64,000 nucleotides of DNA, from the NCBI RefSeq assembly GCF_003600645.1, contig NZ_CP032482.1, positions 2,852,001 through 2,916,000 of the forward strand. The letters run 5' to 3'. The position numbers were made by a program, and so were the translations under genes. Under the pieces are notes generated by a model. That model was not told the DNA's origin. It saw only the letters and a program-made list of their open reading frames with translations, and ran no database searches. This DNA comes from Yersinia rochesterensis (GTDB taxonomy: Bacteria > Pseudomonadota > Gammaproteobacteria > Enterobacterales > Enterobacteriaceae). Shown here piece by piece: positions 11,701-19,123 of the stretch (the first letter of the stretch is position 1; every line of letters begins with the position of its first letter).

Positions 11701-14700
11701 TGCCATCCAATGCGACGATGGCGGGGTAAGTCACCCCATCAATTTTCACGGTAATAGTTTGCCCACTGCCGGTGGCACCGGTATTCCCAGTCAAAATCTG
11801 GCTGGCGGCGGCCTCCAACTTGTTAAGATAGCCATCACCGAACGGCAAGGCCGGTAGTGTAATGTGCGGCACATTATGAATTAAGATATCCAGATCGGCG
11901 CTGATCGAAGCTTTGTTACCTGAATCCGCATCCGTGGCGTTGACAGTGACTTTGGTCATACCGTCACTCAAGCTTTGCAGGTCTGTGGCGCTGATATTGA
12001 CCGACCAGATACCGGCTGAGGTGACACTGCCGCTGTAATTTTTGCCATTAATCGACACCACCACCGCCGTGCCGATATCTAAATTGCTACAGCCGCCCGT
12101 CAGGGTGGCGTTGGCCCCAATTTCACTGACACTTAATATGTTATCGCCAAATAACGGCGCTACCGTCAGGGTCGGCAGAGTATGAATAGCCACATTGAGG
12201 TTGGTGATATCGTGACTTTCATTGCCCGCGCTATCCGTCACACTGACTTTCACCCCGCCCGCTAAGGGGCCATCCCCCAGCAGTAAAAGATCAGCGGAAG
12301 GAAGTGTCAGACTCCAGCTCCCATCACTTTGAACTTGAGTTTTATAGTCATGCCCATTGACGGTGACAGTCACCGTCAGCCCCGCATCACCGGCACAGGA
12401 GCCTTTCACCACCACGCCGAGCAAGGCGTCGTCCAAATTCAATACATTATCGAGGTGGGTTTGCACATCCACAGTGAGCAATGGCGGTTGAGTATCCACC
12501 GTCACATTATGGGTGGCGCTGGCAGGGTTTTGCGCCACATCATTAACACTGGCGTTAATCACATTATTGCCCTGCGGCAGCGTTTGCACATCTGCGGCCG
12601 GAACCGAAACACTCCAACTGCCGTCGGCCTGCACCATTCCTTGATAGTTTTTTCCGTGCAAATTGACCGTCACGGTTTGCCCAGCTTGCACCCGCTGACT
12701 ATTGCCGCTGATGGTCAGCGCTGACTGACTTTCCTGATAATTGATGATGTCGTCACTGGTCACCGTGGAGACAGTCAATGTGGGTTGGTCTGCCAGAGTC
12801 GCAATCACCGTGACCTGATGGGTATCACTCGCTGGGTTCCCCGCCACATCCGTGACCGCCGCCTGTGCCGTGGAAGCCCCTTCCGGCAATTTACTGACCT
12901 CGGCTGCTGGAATCGTCACTTGCCAGTTCCCATCACTTTGCACTGTACCGCTGTAGGTTTTGCTATTCAGTGTCACACTGACGGTGCGCCCGGACTCGAC
13001 ATGACTGGAAACCCCGGTGAGCAGCACGTCCTGCGTAGATTCATTCCGACTGATAAAGTTATCGCCGGAGATGGCGCTGATGGTGACTGTCGGGAGATTC
13101 GCCGGAGCAGCATCAATAGTCAGAGTCCGGTCAACGGCGGTTTGGTTACCGGCGCTATCACTGAGAGTGATACTCACCGGGTAACTTCCATCAGCCAGCC
13201 CTTGCAACACGCTGCTGCTCAACGGAATGCTCCAACTGCCATTGGGTTGAACCAGAGCGCTGTAAGTCACGCCATTCAGTTGGATTGAGACCGTCCGCCC
13301 TGCATCGGATACTGACGCGGTACCGGTAACATTGACGGTACTTAATGCCTCGGAAGCATTAATAATGTTATCGCCACTGATGGAGTCGACCAACAAATTT
13401 GGCGCGACTTTATCCACCGTGGCGCTACCGGTAAAGGTATTGCTGTTGCCCGCGCTATCCGTCGCCGCGACCGAAATCACCAGATTGCCATTGGGCAGAT
13501 TTTGTAATTCCGCCGGTTGTAAGGTTAATTGCCAGTTGCCATTGTTATCCGCCGCCAGGGTATGGGCCACCCCACCCACCGTCACCACCACCCGTTGCCC
13601 CGCGCCACTAACACCGGTGCTGCCGGTTAATGTTTGGCTGGCGGTCACTTCCGCCGCATTGAGATAGCCATCAGCAAATGGCGTATTCAGGATTGGATTT
13701 GGCACCGATTGAGTGACCAACTTGATATTCTCGGTCACGGCGGTGGTGTTGCCGACGCTATCCTGAATGGAAATCGTGATGGGGTAAGTGCCATCGGCCA
13801 GCAAATTGAGCGTATTGGCCGGGATATTGACACTCCAACTCCCGGAGTTACCCACCGTGGTGGGGTAAGTTTGCCCATTTACCGTGACACTCACCACCGC
13901 TCCGACTTCATTGGAGGTACCAAATACCGGGACATTGGCTGCCGCTTCATTGGCATTTATCACGCCATCAGTGGCAATCGGCCCCACCGACAGTTCCGGC
14001 GGCAACGTATCGACGGAAATGGCCGTGGATACGCTATTAGTATTGCCCGCCACATCAGTAACTTGCACTGTAATTGACTGCCCGCCTTGCGCCAAGCCTT
14101 GCAGCACTGCGGGTGGTAAAGTCAATGACCACTGGCCGTCATTGCCGACTGACGCCGGATAAGTTTTGCCGCCCACGGTCACTGTCACCGTCTGCCCAGC
14201 ACCCGTGACACCGGTGCTCCCATTGATGCTTTGGCTGACATTCGCCTCTGTTTGGGTGAGAGTGCCATCCCCAAAGGGCTGGTTGGTCACTGCGGCGGGC
14301 AGATTATGGATATAGATCCCGAGAGAACTGCTGGAGGACACCGTGTTGCCCGCGCTGTCTGTCGCGGTTGCGGTCAGAGTGGCGTTGCCATCAGCTAGCA
14401 AAACTAAATCTCCGGCGGGCAATTTCAGACTCCAGTTCCCCTCCGCGCCGGTGGTCGTGGTGTAAGTTTTTCCATTCAGCGTCAGAATAATCGTCTGATT
14501 GGCATTCAAATTACTAGAGGTGCCATTCACCGTGATGCCCGCCGCCGCTTCTTGCGCATTGATCAGGTTGTCGCCAGTCAGTGGGCTGATACCAATCCCA
14601 CTTTGAGCATTGTTGACAATAATACTGTGGTTAGCGCTGGCCGAATTCCCATTGATGTCACTGACCGTCGCAGTAATGTTCGCCATGCCATTGGTCAGCA

Positions 14701-17700
14701 AAGCTAAATCTCCGACGGGGATATTGGTGCTCCAATGACCCGCAGAATCGACAGTTGCGCTGTAAGTTTTGCCATTAAGAGTGACAGTAATCACGCGCCC
14801 GGCTTCAATTCCGGTCGTGCTGCCGCTGACAGTCTGGCTCACTTTCTGTTCAGCACCATCCAGAATATTATTACCGGCAAAAGTATTAATCATCAGTGTT
14901 GGGAAATTGCGTGGGTCAGCATCCAAGGTGACATTCTGTGTCACCGTCGTGCTATTGCCCGCCGCATCCTGAACTTGCGTGCTGACCACATAGCGCCCAT
15001 CACTGAGGGATGACAGCGCGCCGGCGGGGATAGCGACACTCCAGCTACCATTGGGCTGCACCAGCGCGGAGTATGTCTGCCCCGCGAAAGTCACTTTTAC
15101 GGTAGCGCCAATTTCCGTGCTGTTGCCATTAATCGCAACACTTGCGGCAGCTTCAGTGCCATTGATAATGTTGTCAGTCGCGATAGGCAATACCGACAAA
15201 CTGGGCGCTTGAGTATCCACTTTAAATTGGGTGCTCAGCGTATTGCTATTCCCCGCGGCGTCACTGGCGGTTATCACCAGCGGTTGATTGCCTTGCCCCA
15301 ATCCTTGCAGCACATTGACCGGCACAGACAATGACCAAGTGCCGTCGGCAGCAACTGTGGCAGAGTAAGTCACACCGCCGAATTTCACACTCACCTGCTG
15401 ACCACTGCCCGTCACGCCGGTGCTGCCTTTCAAGGTCTGGCCGAGGGCCGCTTCCGCAATATTGAGGGTGCCGTCGCCAAAAGGAAGCGCCAGACTGGTC
15501 GTCGGCAATGTATGGGTGTAAATCCCCAATGTTGCCGAGCTATTTATCGCGTGGCCCGTGGCATCCGTGGTGCTGGCGGATAATGTCACTTTGCCATCGG
15601 CTAATTGAGCCAGATCGCCCGCGGGGATCTGCGCATGCCAAAGACCACCGGCCCCGACCTTCGCTGTATAAGTTTTACCATTCAATGTCAGGGTGATAGT
15701 TTGCCCGCTATTCACATTGAAAGTCGTCCCACTGACAGTGACCCCTGCTGCGGCTTCAGCCGCATTAATCAGGTTATCGCCAGTAATTGGATTAATGCCC
15801 AGCCCCGCTAACTTATCATTGACGGTAATGACATGAGTTTCAGTGGCAAAATTACCGCTGACATCGGTGACGGTGGCGGTGATATTGGCATTGCCGTTCG
15901 CCAGCAGAGCCAAATCAGCGGCGCTGACTTTAGCACTCCAACTACCATCTGCGGCGACAGCGGCGGTGTAAGTTTTGCCATTCAGCAATATAGTCACCAC
16001 CCGGCCCGCTTCCACTTTGGTGGTCGTGCCGCTGATTATTTGGTCAACCCGCTGTTCTGCGCCATCCAAAATATTGTTACCCGCAAAGGTATTGATGGCG
16101 ATTGTGGGGAAATTAGCCGGATTGGCATCCAACGTCACATTGGTGGTGACGTGGGTTGTGTTGCCAGCCGCATCAGTGACAGTGGCCGTTAAGGGATAGC
16201 GGCCATCAGCTATGCCCGATAACGCACCGGCAGGAATATCGACATGCCAGGAACCATTCGCCATCACCACCGCTGAATAGGTTTTCCCTTTGTAAGTGAT
16301 AGTGACGGTGGCACCAATTTCAGAACTGCGGCCACTGAGGGTTATCGGAGCTGCGGTTTCAATGGCATTAATGATGCCGTCACCGGCCACAGTATTGAGT
16401 GTCAGTGTCGGCGCTTGAGTATCCACCTTGACGGTTAATGAATGTGTATTACTGTTGCCCGCCACATCACTGGCAGTCACCAGTAGAGGGATATTTCCCT
16501 GCCCGATCGCTTGCAAAGCCGCCGCGGGGAAAGTCAGTGACCAACTGCCATCCAGGGCCACTTTCGGATGGTAAGTCACGCCATTAAAACTCACCGTCAC
16601 GGTCTGACCGGCCCCCTTGACCCCCGTGGTTCCGTGAAGTATTTGATCGGCATTGACCTCTGCGCTATTCAGTTTTCCATCACCAAAAGGCGTACTAAAG
16701 GTGGCGACCGGCAGATTATGGATGTAAATCCCTAGTGGTAAGCTGGCGTCTGGCAAACCGGCGGCTTGTACTGTTAAGGTGATGGCCCCATCCGCGAGTT
16801 GCGCTAAATTCCCTTTCGGAATAAGGACGCTCCAGTTGCCATTGGCATCCACGATGCCGGTATAAGAAACCCCATTTAGCACCACGGTTACCGGCGTATT
16901 CACCGCCAAACCTGCCGAGGTGCCAGTGACCGTCAGGTCAGTCTGCGCTTCATTGGCATTAATCAGGTTATCGCCCGCGACGGGATTTATCCCCAAACCA
17001 CCCTGTGTGCTATCGACAATAAAAGAGCCGTCTTTGCTGGCAAGATTACCGGCCGCATCAGTGACTTGTGCATGAATAGTGGCGGAACCATTGGCGAGCA
17101 TGGCCAAATCGGCGGGTGGTATCTGAGTGCTCCATTTACCGTCGGCCCCAACAGTGGCGGCATAGGTCTTATTATTCAGTGTGATGAGCACCAGCCGACC
17201 CGCTTCAATATGGGTAGTTTCGCCACTTAGTGTTTGGCTGACTTTCTGCTCTGCACCATTCAGATGATTGTCATTGGCGAAAGTATTTATCAGCAAGGTT
17301 GGCAAGTTGGCAGGATCGGCATCAATAATGACATTCCCGCTAACACTGGTGCGGTTACCGGCACTGTCGCTCACCGTGGCGGATATAGATTGTGAGCCGT
17401 CAGCTAACCCAACCAATGCACTGGCCGGAACATTGACACTCCAGCGACCATCACTTTGCACTGTGCCGGTATAGGTTTTTCCGTGAAATGTCACCGTCAC
17501 CGTTGCGCCAATGGCTGATGATGTCCCGCTAATGGCGACCGGCATTTTGGCCTCGGAAGCATTAATAATGCCGTCACCGGCGACCGGGGAAAGAGTCAAT
17601 GTGGGCGCGGTAGTATCAACCACCACAGTGATAGTTTGCTCTACAGTCTGACCGCTACCATTCGCGACGGTGACGACGACGTTATAGTTGCCATCATGCA

Positions 17701-18430
17701 AGCCTTGCAACACGGAAGAGGGGAGCAAAACACGCCACGAACCATCCGCTTCGACTTTCGCCGTGTAGGTCGTGCCGTTAATTTGTATATTAACCACTTG
17801 CCCTGCCGCGATGCCAGTTGTCGTGCCGCTCAATGTTTGGCTGGTTTTCACTTCATTGCCATTGAGGAGGTTATCGCCCGTCAATGGGTTAACTTTCAAG
17901 GTCGGGCCGGCAGGCGGATCGATATTACCGCCTGAACTGCTGCCACCTGAGTGACTATTACTGCTGTGTGATGCGGCGATACCAATCCCGCCCGCAATCG
18001 CGAGGAAGCCCAAAGCCCCCGCCAATAGCCCGGCGGAACCGGCACTGCTGTTTAACGCCAAGCCAGCCACACTGTCGATGACTGTCAATTGCGGAACCAG
18101 GATAGCATCACCCGCGCCAGCCCCCATGGCTAGCGGGAAAGTGACCTGCACCGGCGGATTAACGCCGTCATCAAACACTAACTCACTGTAATGCCCTTCT
18201 GCGTCCATGGTAAAAAAGTGCTGATAGCGCGTAGTAGTGCCGTTTTTCATGTGCAAAATCAGGTCATTGCCCTGACGCTCATAGCGGGCGACGCTTTCGG
18301 CCGTGCCATGAATCCGCACAATGCTCAGCCCGTTAAGCGCCACAACTGACGGGTTGCTAGCAACCTCTGCAATCAATGCCCCATTTTGCCGCGAAATAAT
18401 ATCAATTGCGCCAACCGTTGAATTCGCCAT
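5708..18430 (-). CDS. Giant BapA/LapA-like type I-secreted adhesin with about 38 Ig-like repeats
   Basis: At about 4240 residues this is by far the largest gene here. Layout: a BapA-like N-terminal domain (1-120); a Gly/Ala-rich hydrophobic segment (about 122-153); a Ser/Gly/His linker (154-175); then about 38 tandem repeats of roughly 100 residues, each with a GDNIINAxEA-like start, VTVTLNGKTY in the middle, an ADGSWSV strand and a VTDAAGN end, typical of bacterial Ig-like domains. The last ~240 residues include GADTFTV, LDGGLGMDTLLLDG and a tail resembling type I secretion signals. The ATG at 18428-18430 follows TTGAGG by 7 bases; an in-frame TTG four codons upstream overlaps that site and is unlikely as the start. 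It is followed by the three exporter genes. The inferred function is biofilm or surface adhesion. No frameshift was seen. Confidence 0.93.
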   Translation of the reverse strand: MANSTVGAIDIISRQNGALIAEVASNPSVVALNGLSIVRIHGTAESVARYERQGNDLILHMKNGTTTRYQHFFTMDAEGHYSELVFDDGVNPPVQVTFPLAMGAGAGDAILVPQLTVIDSVAGLALNSSAGSAGLLAGALGFLAIAGGIGIAASHSSNSHSGGSSSGGNIDPPAGPTLKVNPLTGDNLLNGNEVKTSQTLSGTTTGIAAGQVVNIQINGTTYTAKVEADGSWRVLLPSSVLQGLHDGNYNVVVTVANGSGQTVEQTITVVVDTTAPTLTLSPVAGDGIINASEAKMPVAISGTSSAIGATVTVTFHGKTYTGTVQSDGRWSVNVPASALVGLADGSQSISATVSDSAGNRTSVSGNVIIDADPANLPTLLINTFANDNHLNGAEQKVSQTLSGETTHIEAGRLVLITLNNKTYAATVGADGKWSTQIPPADLAMLANGSATIHAQVTDAAGNLASKDGSFIVDSTQGGLGINPVAGDNLINANEAQTDLTVTGTSAGLAVNTPVTVVLNGVSYTGIVDANGNWSVLIPKGNLAQLADGAITLTVQAAGLPDASLPLGIYIHNLPVATFSTPFGDGKLNSAEVNADQILHGTTGVKGAGQTVTVSFNGVTYHPKVALDGSWSLTFPAAALQAIGQGNIPLLVTASDVAGNSNTHSLTVKVDTQAPTLTLNTVAGDGIINAIETAAPITLSGRSSEIGATVTITYKGKTYSAVVMANGSWHVDIPAGALSGIADGRYPLTATVTDAAGNTTHVTTNVTLDANPANFPTIAINTFAGNNILDGAEQRVDQIISGTTTKVEAGRVVTILLNGKTYTAAVAADGSWSAKVSAADLALLANGNANITATVTDVSGNFATETHVITVNDKLAGLGINPITGDNLINAAEAAAGVTVSGTTFNVNSGQTITLTLNGKTYTAKVGAGGLWHAQIPAGDLAQLADGKVTLSASTTDATGHAINSSATLGIYTHTLPTTSLALPFGDGTLNIAEAALGQTLKGSTGVTGSGQQVSVKFGGVTYSATVAADGTWSLSVPVNVLQGLGQGNQPLVITASDAAGNSNTLSTQFKVDTQAPSLSVLPIATDNIINGTEAAASVAINGNSTEIGATVKVTFAGQTYSALVQPNGSWSVAIPAGALSSLSDGRYVVSTQVQDAAGNSTTVTQNVTLDADPRNFPTLMINTFAGNNILDGAEQKVSQTVSGSTTGIEAGRVITVTLNGKTYSATVDSAGHWSTNIPVGDLALLTNGMANITATVSDINGNSASANHSIIVNNAQSGIGISPLTGDNLINAQEAAAGITVNGTSSNLNANQTIILTLNGKTYTTTTGAEGNWSLKLPAGDLVLLADGNATLTATATDSAGNTVSSSSSLGIYIHNLPAAVTNQPFGDGTLTQTEANVSQSINGSTGVTGAGQTVTVTVGGKTYPASVGNDGQWSLTLPPAVLQGLAQGGQSITVQVTDVAGNTNSVSTAISVDTLPPELSVGPIATDGVINANEAAANVPVFGTSNEVGAVVSVTVNGQTYPTTVGNSGSWSVNIPANTLNLLADGTYPITISIQDSVGNTTAVTENIKLVTQSVPNPILNTPFADGYLNAAEVTASQTLTGSTGVSGAGQRVVVTVGGVAHTLAADNNGNWQLTLQPAELQNLPNGNLVISVAATDSAGNSNTFTGSATVDKVAPNLLVDSISGDNIINASEALSTVNVTGTASVSDAGRTVSIQLNGVTYSALVQPNGSWSIPLSSSVLQGLADGSYPVSITLSDSAGNQTAVDRTLTIDAAPANLPTVTISAISGDNFISRNESTQDVLLTGVSSHVESGRTVSVTLNSKTYSGTVQSDGNWQVTIPAAEVSKLPEGASTAQAAVTDVAGNPASDTHQVTVIATLADQPTLTVSTVTSDDIINYQESQSALTISGNSQRVQAGQTVTVNLHGKNYQGMVQADGSWSVSVPAADVQTLPQGNNVINASVNDVAQNPASATHNVTVDTQPPLLTVDVQTHLDNVLNLDDALLGVVVKGSCAGDAGLTVTVTVNGHDYKTQVQSDGSWSLTLPSADLLLLGDGPLAGGVKVSVTDSAGNESHDITNLNVAIHTLPTLTVAPLFGDNILSVSEIGANATLTGGCSNLDIGTAVVVSINGKNYSGSVTSAGIWSVNISATDLQSLSDGMTKVTVNATDADSGNKASISADLDILIHNVPHITLPALPFGDGYLNKLEAAASQILTGNTGATGSGQTITVKIDGVTYPAIVALDGTWICTLPAGALNNLPDGPHTISVTVTDRVGNSDTESVNFDSLLTLSPNPTFDAGPIIGGILNAAEAAAGGELTGTTGIVGGKQQATVTINGTGYAAVVTEDGKWTLTLTPEVLKALPEGVWDVTATAKDAAGNSGSLTSQVEVLIHNLPHPTLILPFGDGVLNHTEALLGQTLSGSTGITGSGQTVAISIDNTLIKTITANLDGSWSLPLLTGQLTSLVAGPHTIGIIVTDRGGNEVAILPDQPIIFTSQQQLPTPSVDTLSFGANINIAEAGAVTTITGKTGIKGDNQDVQLRIDIGGISYPGVVDASNGHWTVTIPSGALNGLTNGQHQINVTVTDSAGNSNTGLANFDSFLTPPLPTISTPPFGAVLNLSEAGTDQLLTGTTGLLNTAQTVKVTLNGVEYNADVNSVTGIWTLTVLAADLKLIPDGPQAITVDVLDGGGNSGSTSLEIGVLTHTLPTVTIFAPPFGVELDFDESKTPQVISGTTTNMAVGSQVNITFGNLNFTAIVGLNGSWSTTLSSAQLGTLPNGNTPLSATVTDSAGNVGNTAAPINVNVNIVAPTVVLTIDPINLDNIINAAHDPQTITISGKVTNTLSGAVTLNINGSIIGGPLVIGLDGSWSVALPKVNFPDGDYQITVSLVGGTASEEVGLLVDRIPPTLTLSPFAGDNTLNALESKSPQLVSGVASIDDIGRTVTVTLNNKNYSALVGAQGKWSVSIPTADLQALPPGDNTLTATLTDLAGNSISQKPIIHVDTTPALITLDVTAPILNSNLLGSILSGTALGAEGKTLTLTLNNTTLTTIVGNDGKWSLNVLPQNLAGIADGPLVVGLSVTDTAGNPSSTNVTVNVALNQALALVVDPIFNGGYLNALGALVDQTLSGSALSAGLGAKVKVTINGHELVADVGANGKWTLTLPTAELSQLANGALTLNISVTDANNNVVQLLPAPVLNVLTHNLPTFGTLDSLFGGDSILNGAESIVTQTLGGVINNVAAGATVTITIGTQVLTTQVQAGGVWHVDLLPSLLGGLQDGSLQVGISVKDIAGNIVNTQVGITVLMHNLPLVTLNPIFGDGILNAADLLLNQTISGTVKNIPANTSVTIKLGGADLTAIVGTDGTFSVLVDRLTLNGLLAGSLNVTATVTDSAGNTNTATRPLLVDVTLPVITLNPIFGDGKLSLADTVIAQIIGGTVSGVDAGTQVNVTLGGKTFFGTTAANGSFTVTLQPADLTALLNGNLSVDVSVTDLAGNTGAATGSVNVLISNVPKLILDPIFGDGLLNISDSKIEQTISGTVVNGVVGADVVVQVGSSQLTATVGAGGVWSVQVPTNILNGLLDGSQTISASLVDSAGNATSANGLVNVLIHAQPTLSVNPIFGDGILSVADLLVAQTISGTTSNVALGTQINVVLNGKSYFATVGAGGNWSVLIQPIDLKTLVTDGPLTVNVSLQDAVGNPASNSGVLSVIANGLPTLTLDPIFGDGLLNAADALLSQTISGHSTFAAGSNLNVTVGNLTLNTTVKADGSWSIAVSPLMLAGLLDGSFTASASLTNAAGHSANATAPVTVGISLPTLTLNPFFASDHYLSGLESTTAQVLSGTSTHAAGSQITVTVGGAVLTSTIGSDGSWSVPITPSVLTGLLDGSAKIGVSVTDAVGNNVSVNTDFTVKTHALPLLSVDVLGNVGNLLLLPVNGLMVSGSSLNLLTNTKVSVTLLGQTLEGTVDSSGHWNVKFFGSFLKALNVVSILTTTVAVSATDEAGNYKGISVGLLSGGSGTQLLSADHDIQAASMMVTNDTNIAHSASVENHPLAATSDQSVSPQAKSTLVEPLAEPIDSILTTKVTEGGYTIGGVTLNLADGAVISGETLTGSSGADTFTVNSLNFSHLDGGLGMDTLLLDGSHQTLNLTSLGLKVEHIEIIDLGNSGTNSVRLDLHDALTLTDKPQDDLLIKGAQGGEVTLSNTPEGVWSSIGQRSIDGQAFDVYHNSSLDSSNTLGDVLIQHGLQVHLV
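7270..8560 (-). repeat. Second homogenised block of ~303-bp adhesin repeats
   Basis: Near the 3' end of the adhesin gene the domains share a different start, (L/V)xxPIFGDGxLN. The corresponding DNA recurs near 8490, 8195, 7890, 7585 and 7280, giving a period of about 303 bp, with conserved text such as CCAAAGATAGG. These five to six domains resemble each other more than the domains upstream, as expected from recent single-unit duplication or gene conversion. Confidence 0.75.
14000..17610 (-). repeat. Higher-order ~1.2-kb tandem repeats inside the adhesin gene
   Basis: Ig-like repeats 2-13 fall into four types in the fixed order A-B-C-D, three times over. Type A begins like VAGDGIINA, type B like INTFAGNNILDGAEQKV, type C like GINPITGDNLINA, and type D follows LGIYIHNLP with PFGDGTLN. 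The type-D junctions lie near 16690, 15480 and 14280, and the type-A starts near 17605, 16400 and 15200, so the period is about 1.2 kb. A fourth, diverged A-type domain (repeat 14) begins near 14000. The pattern implies block duplication of four domains. Confidence 0.85.
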
Positions 18431-19123
18431 GGATAACCTCAAAAATCAAGCGAGACGCTATCTCCGCGTAAGAGCTTATCGGGGGAGCCTGATAAGTCGG
18501 ACGTAGGAGGGTCAATAAACACCTCAGTCAAGAGGGCTTAAGCTTATTTCTGGTGTGATGAGTAACAGCAAAAAAATCAGTGCGACCTATCTTTATACTT
18601 ATTTTTTAATGTGATCTTGAACAACAAGCTGGCGGACACGATTTAAATATAAGTAGATATTTTTAAAACTGTAAAATAAAATTTTTCATTTATGCTGTAA
18701 GCATTAATAAACCAAATAATAAACACACGAAAAAAAACGAAGTAACCACTCAATTAAAAAAACAAAATATATTGATAAACAAGTAAATTAATCGTTTCAG
18801 CCAGAAGCCGTGATGCATAAGAAAAACAAAGCCACTCTTATAATTAACAAATATAAATGATAAATGAAATTAATGAATTTGATTAACATTTTAGCAACAT
18901 CGGCCTGTATGAATTCAAGCATAGTTAAGATTTATTGGATTGTTATGATGAATCTTTCGATTGATTAATATTTGAACTATGTGGCGCTGTAACGGGCAAA
19001 CTCATACATAAGATGACCAAGTATTGTGATAATCCAGATAAATCCCTTCGACCCGCATTTCTCTTTGTGATAGAAACGTCTGTCTATATTTATTATTTGT
19101 ATCAATCGCAGATCCTATACCTC
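18431..19123. other. AT-rich control region between the adhesin operon and the MFS gene
   Basis: This 690-base divergent intergenic region is strongly AT-rich, a composition often bound by H-NS (inference). A CTTATC/GATAAG inverted repeat (18475-18480 and 18491-18496) would lie in the adhesin mRNA leader, and an RcsAB-like sequence lies at 18539-18553. Several TATAAA-like boxes are present, but none can be paired confidently with a -35 element. No coding sequence or RNA gene was recognised. Confidence 0.5.
18539..18553 (+). promoter_or_regulatory. Possible RcsAB box upstream of the adhesin
   Basis: TAAGCTTATTTCTGG resembles the RcsAB consensus KMRGAWTMWYCTGS if one extra central base and one mismatch are allowed. 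It is about 109 bases upstream of the adhesin ATG. The rcs genes lie only a few kilobases away, but the match is imperfect and such short sites arise by chance in AT-rich DNA. Confidence 0.25.

Noticed and set aside
6567..17954. Many plus-strand open frames of 60-210 codons opposite the adhesin gene
   Set aside because: They are antisense shadows of the repeat-rich, GC-richer coding strand; they recur with the repeats and have no consistent ribosome binding sites.
5708..18430. Regular spacing of about 300 bp in the adhesin gene, which at first glance resembles a repeat array such as CRISPR
   Set aside because: The period is the length of an Ig-like protein domain, the frame stays open across 12.7 kb, and units differ along their whole length; no short identical repeats with unique spacers are present.
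18431..18442. TTG start four codons upstream of the adhesin ATG
   Set aside because: The TTG overlaps the GAGG ribosome binding site of the ATG at 18430, so the ATG is the better start.
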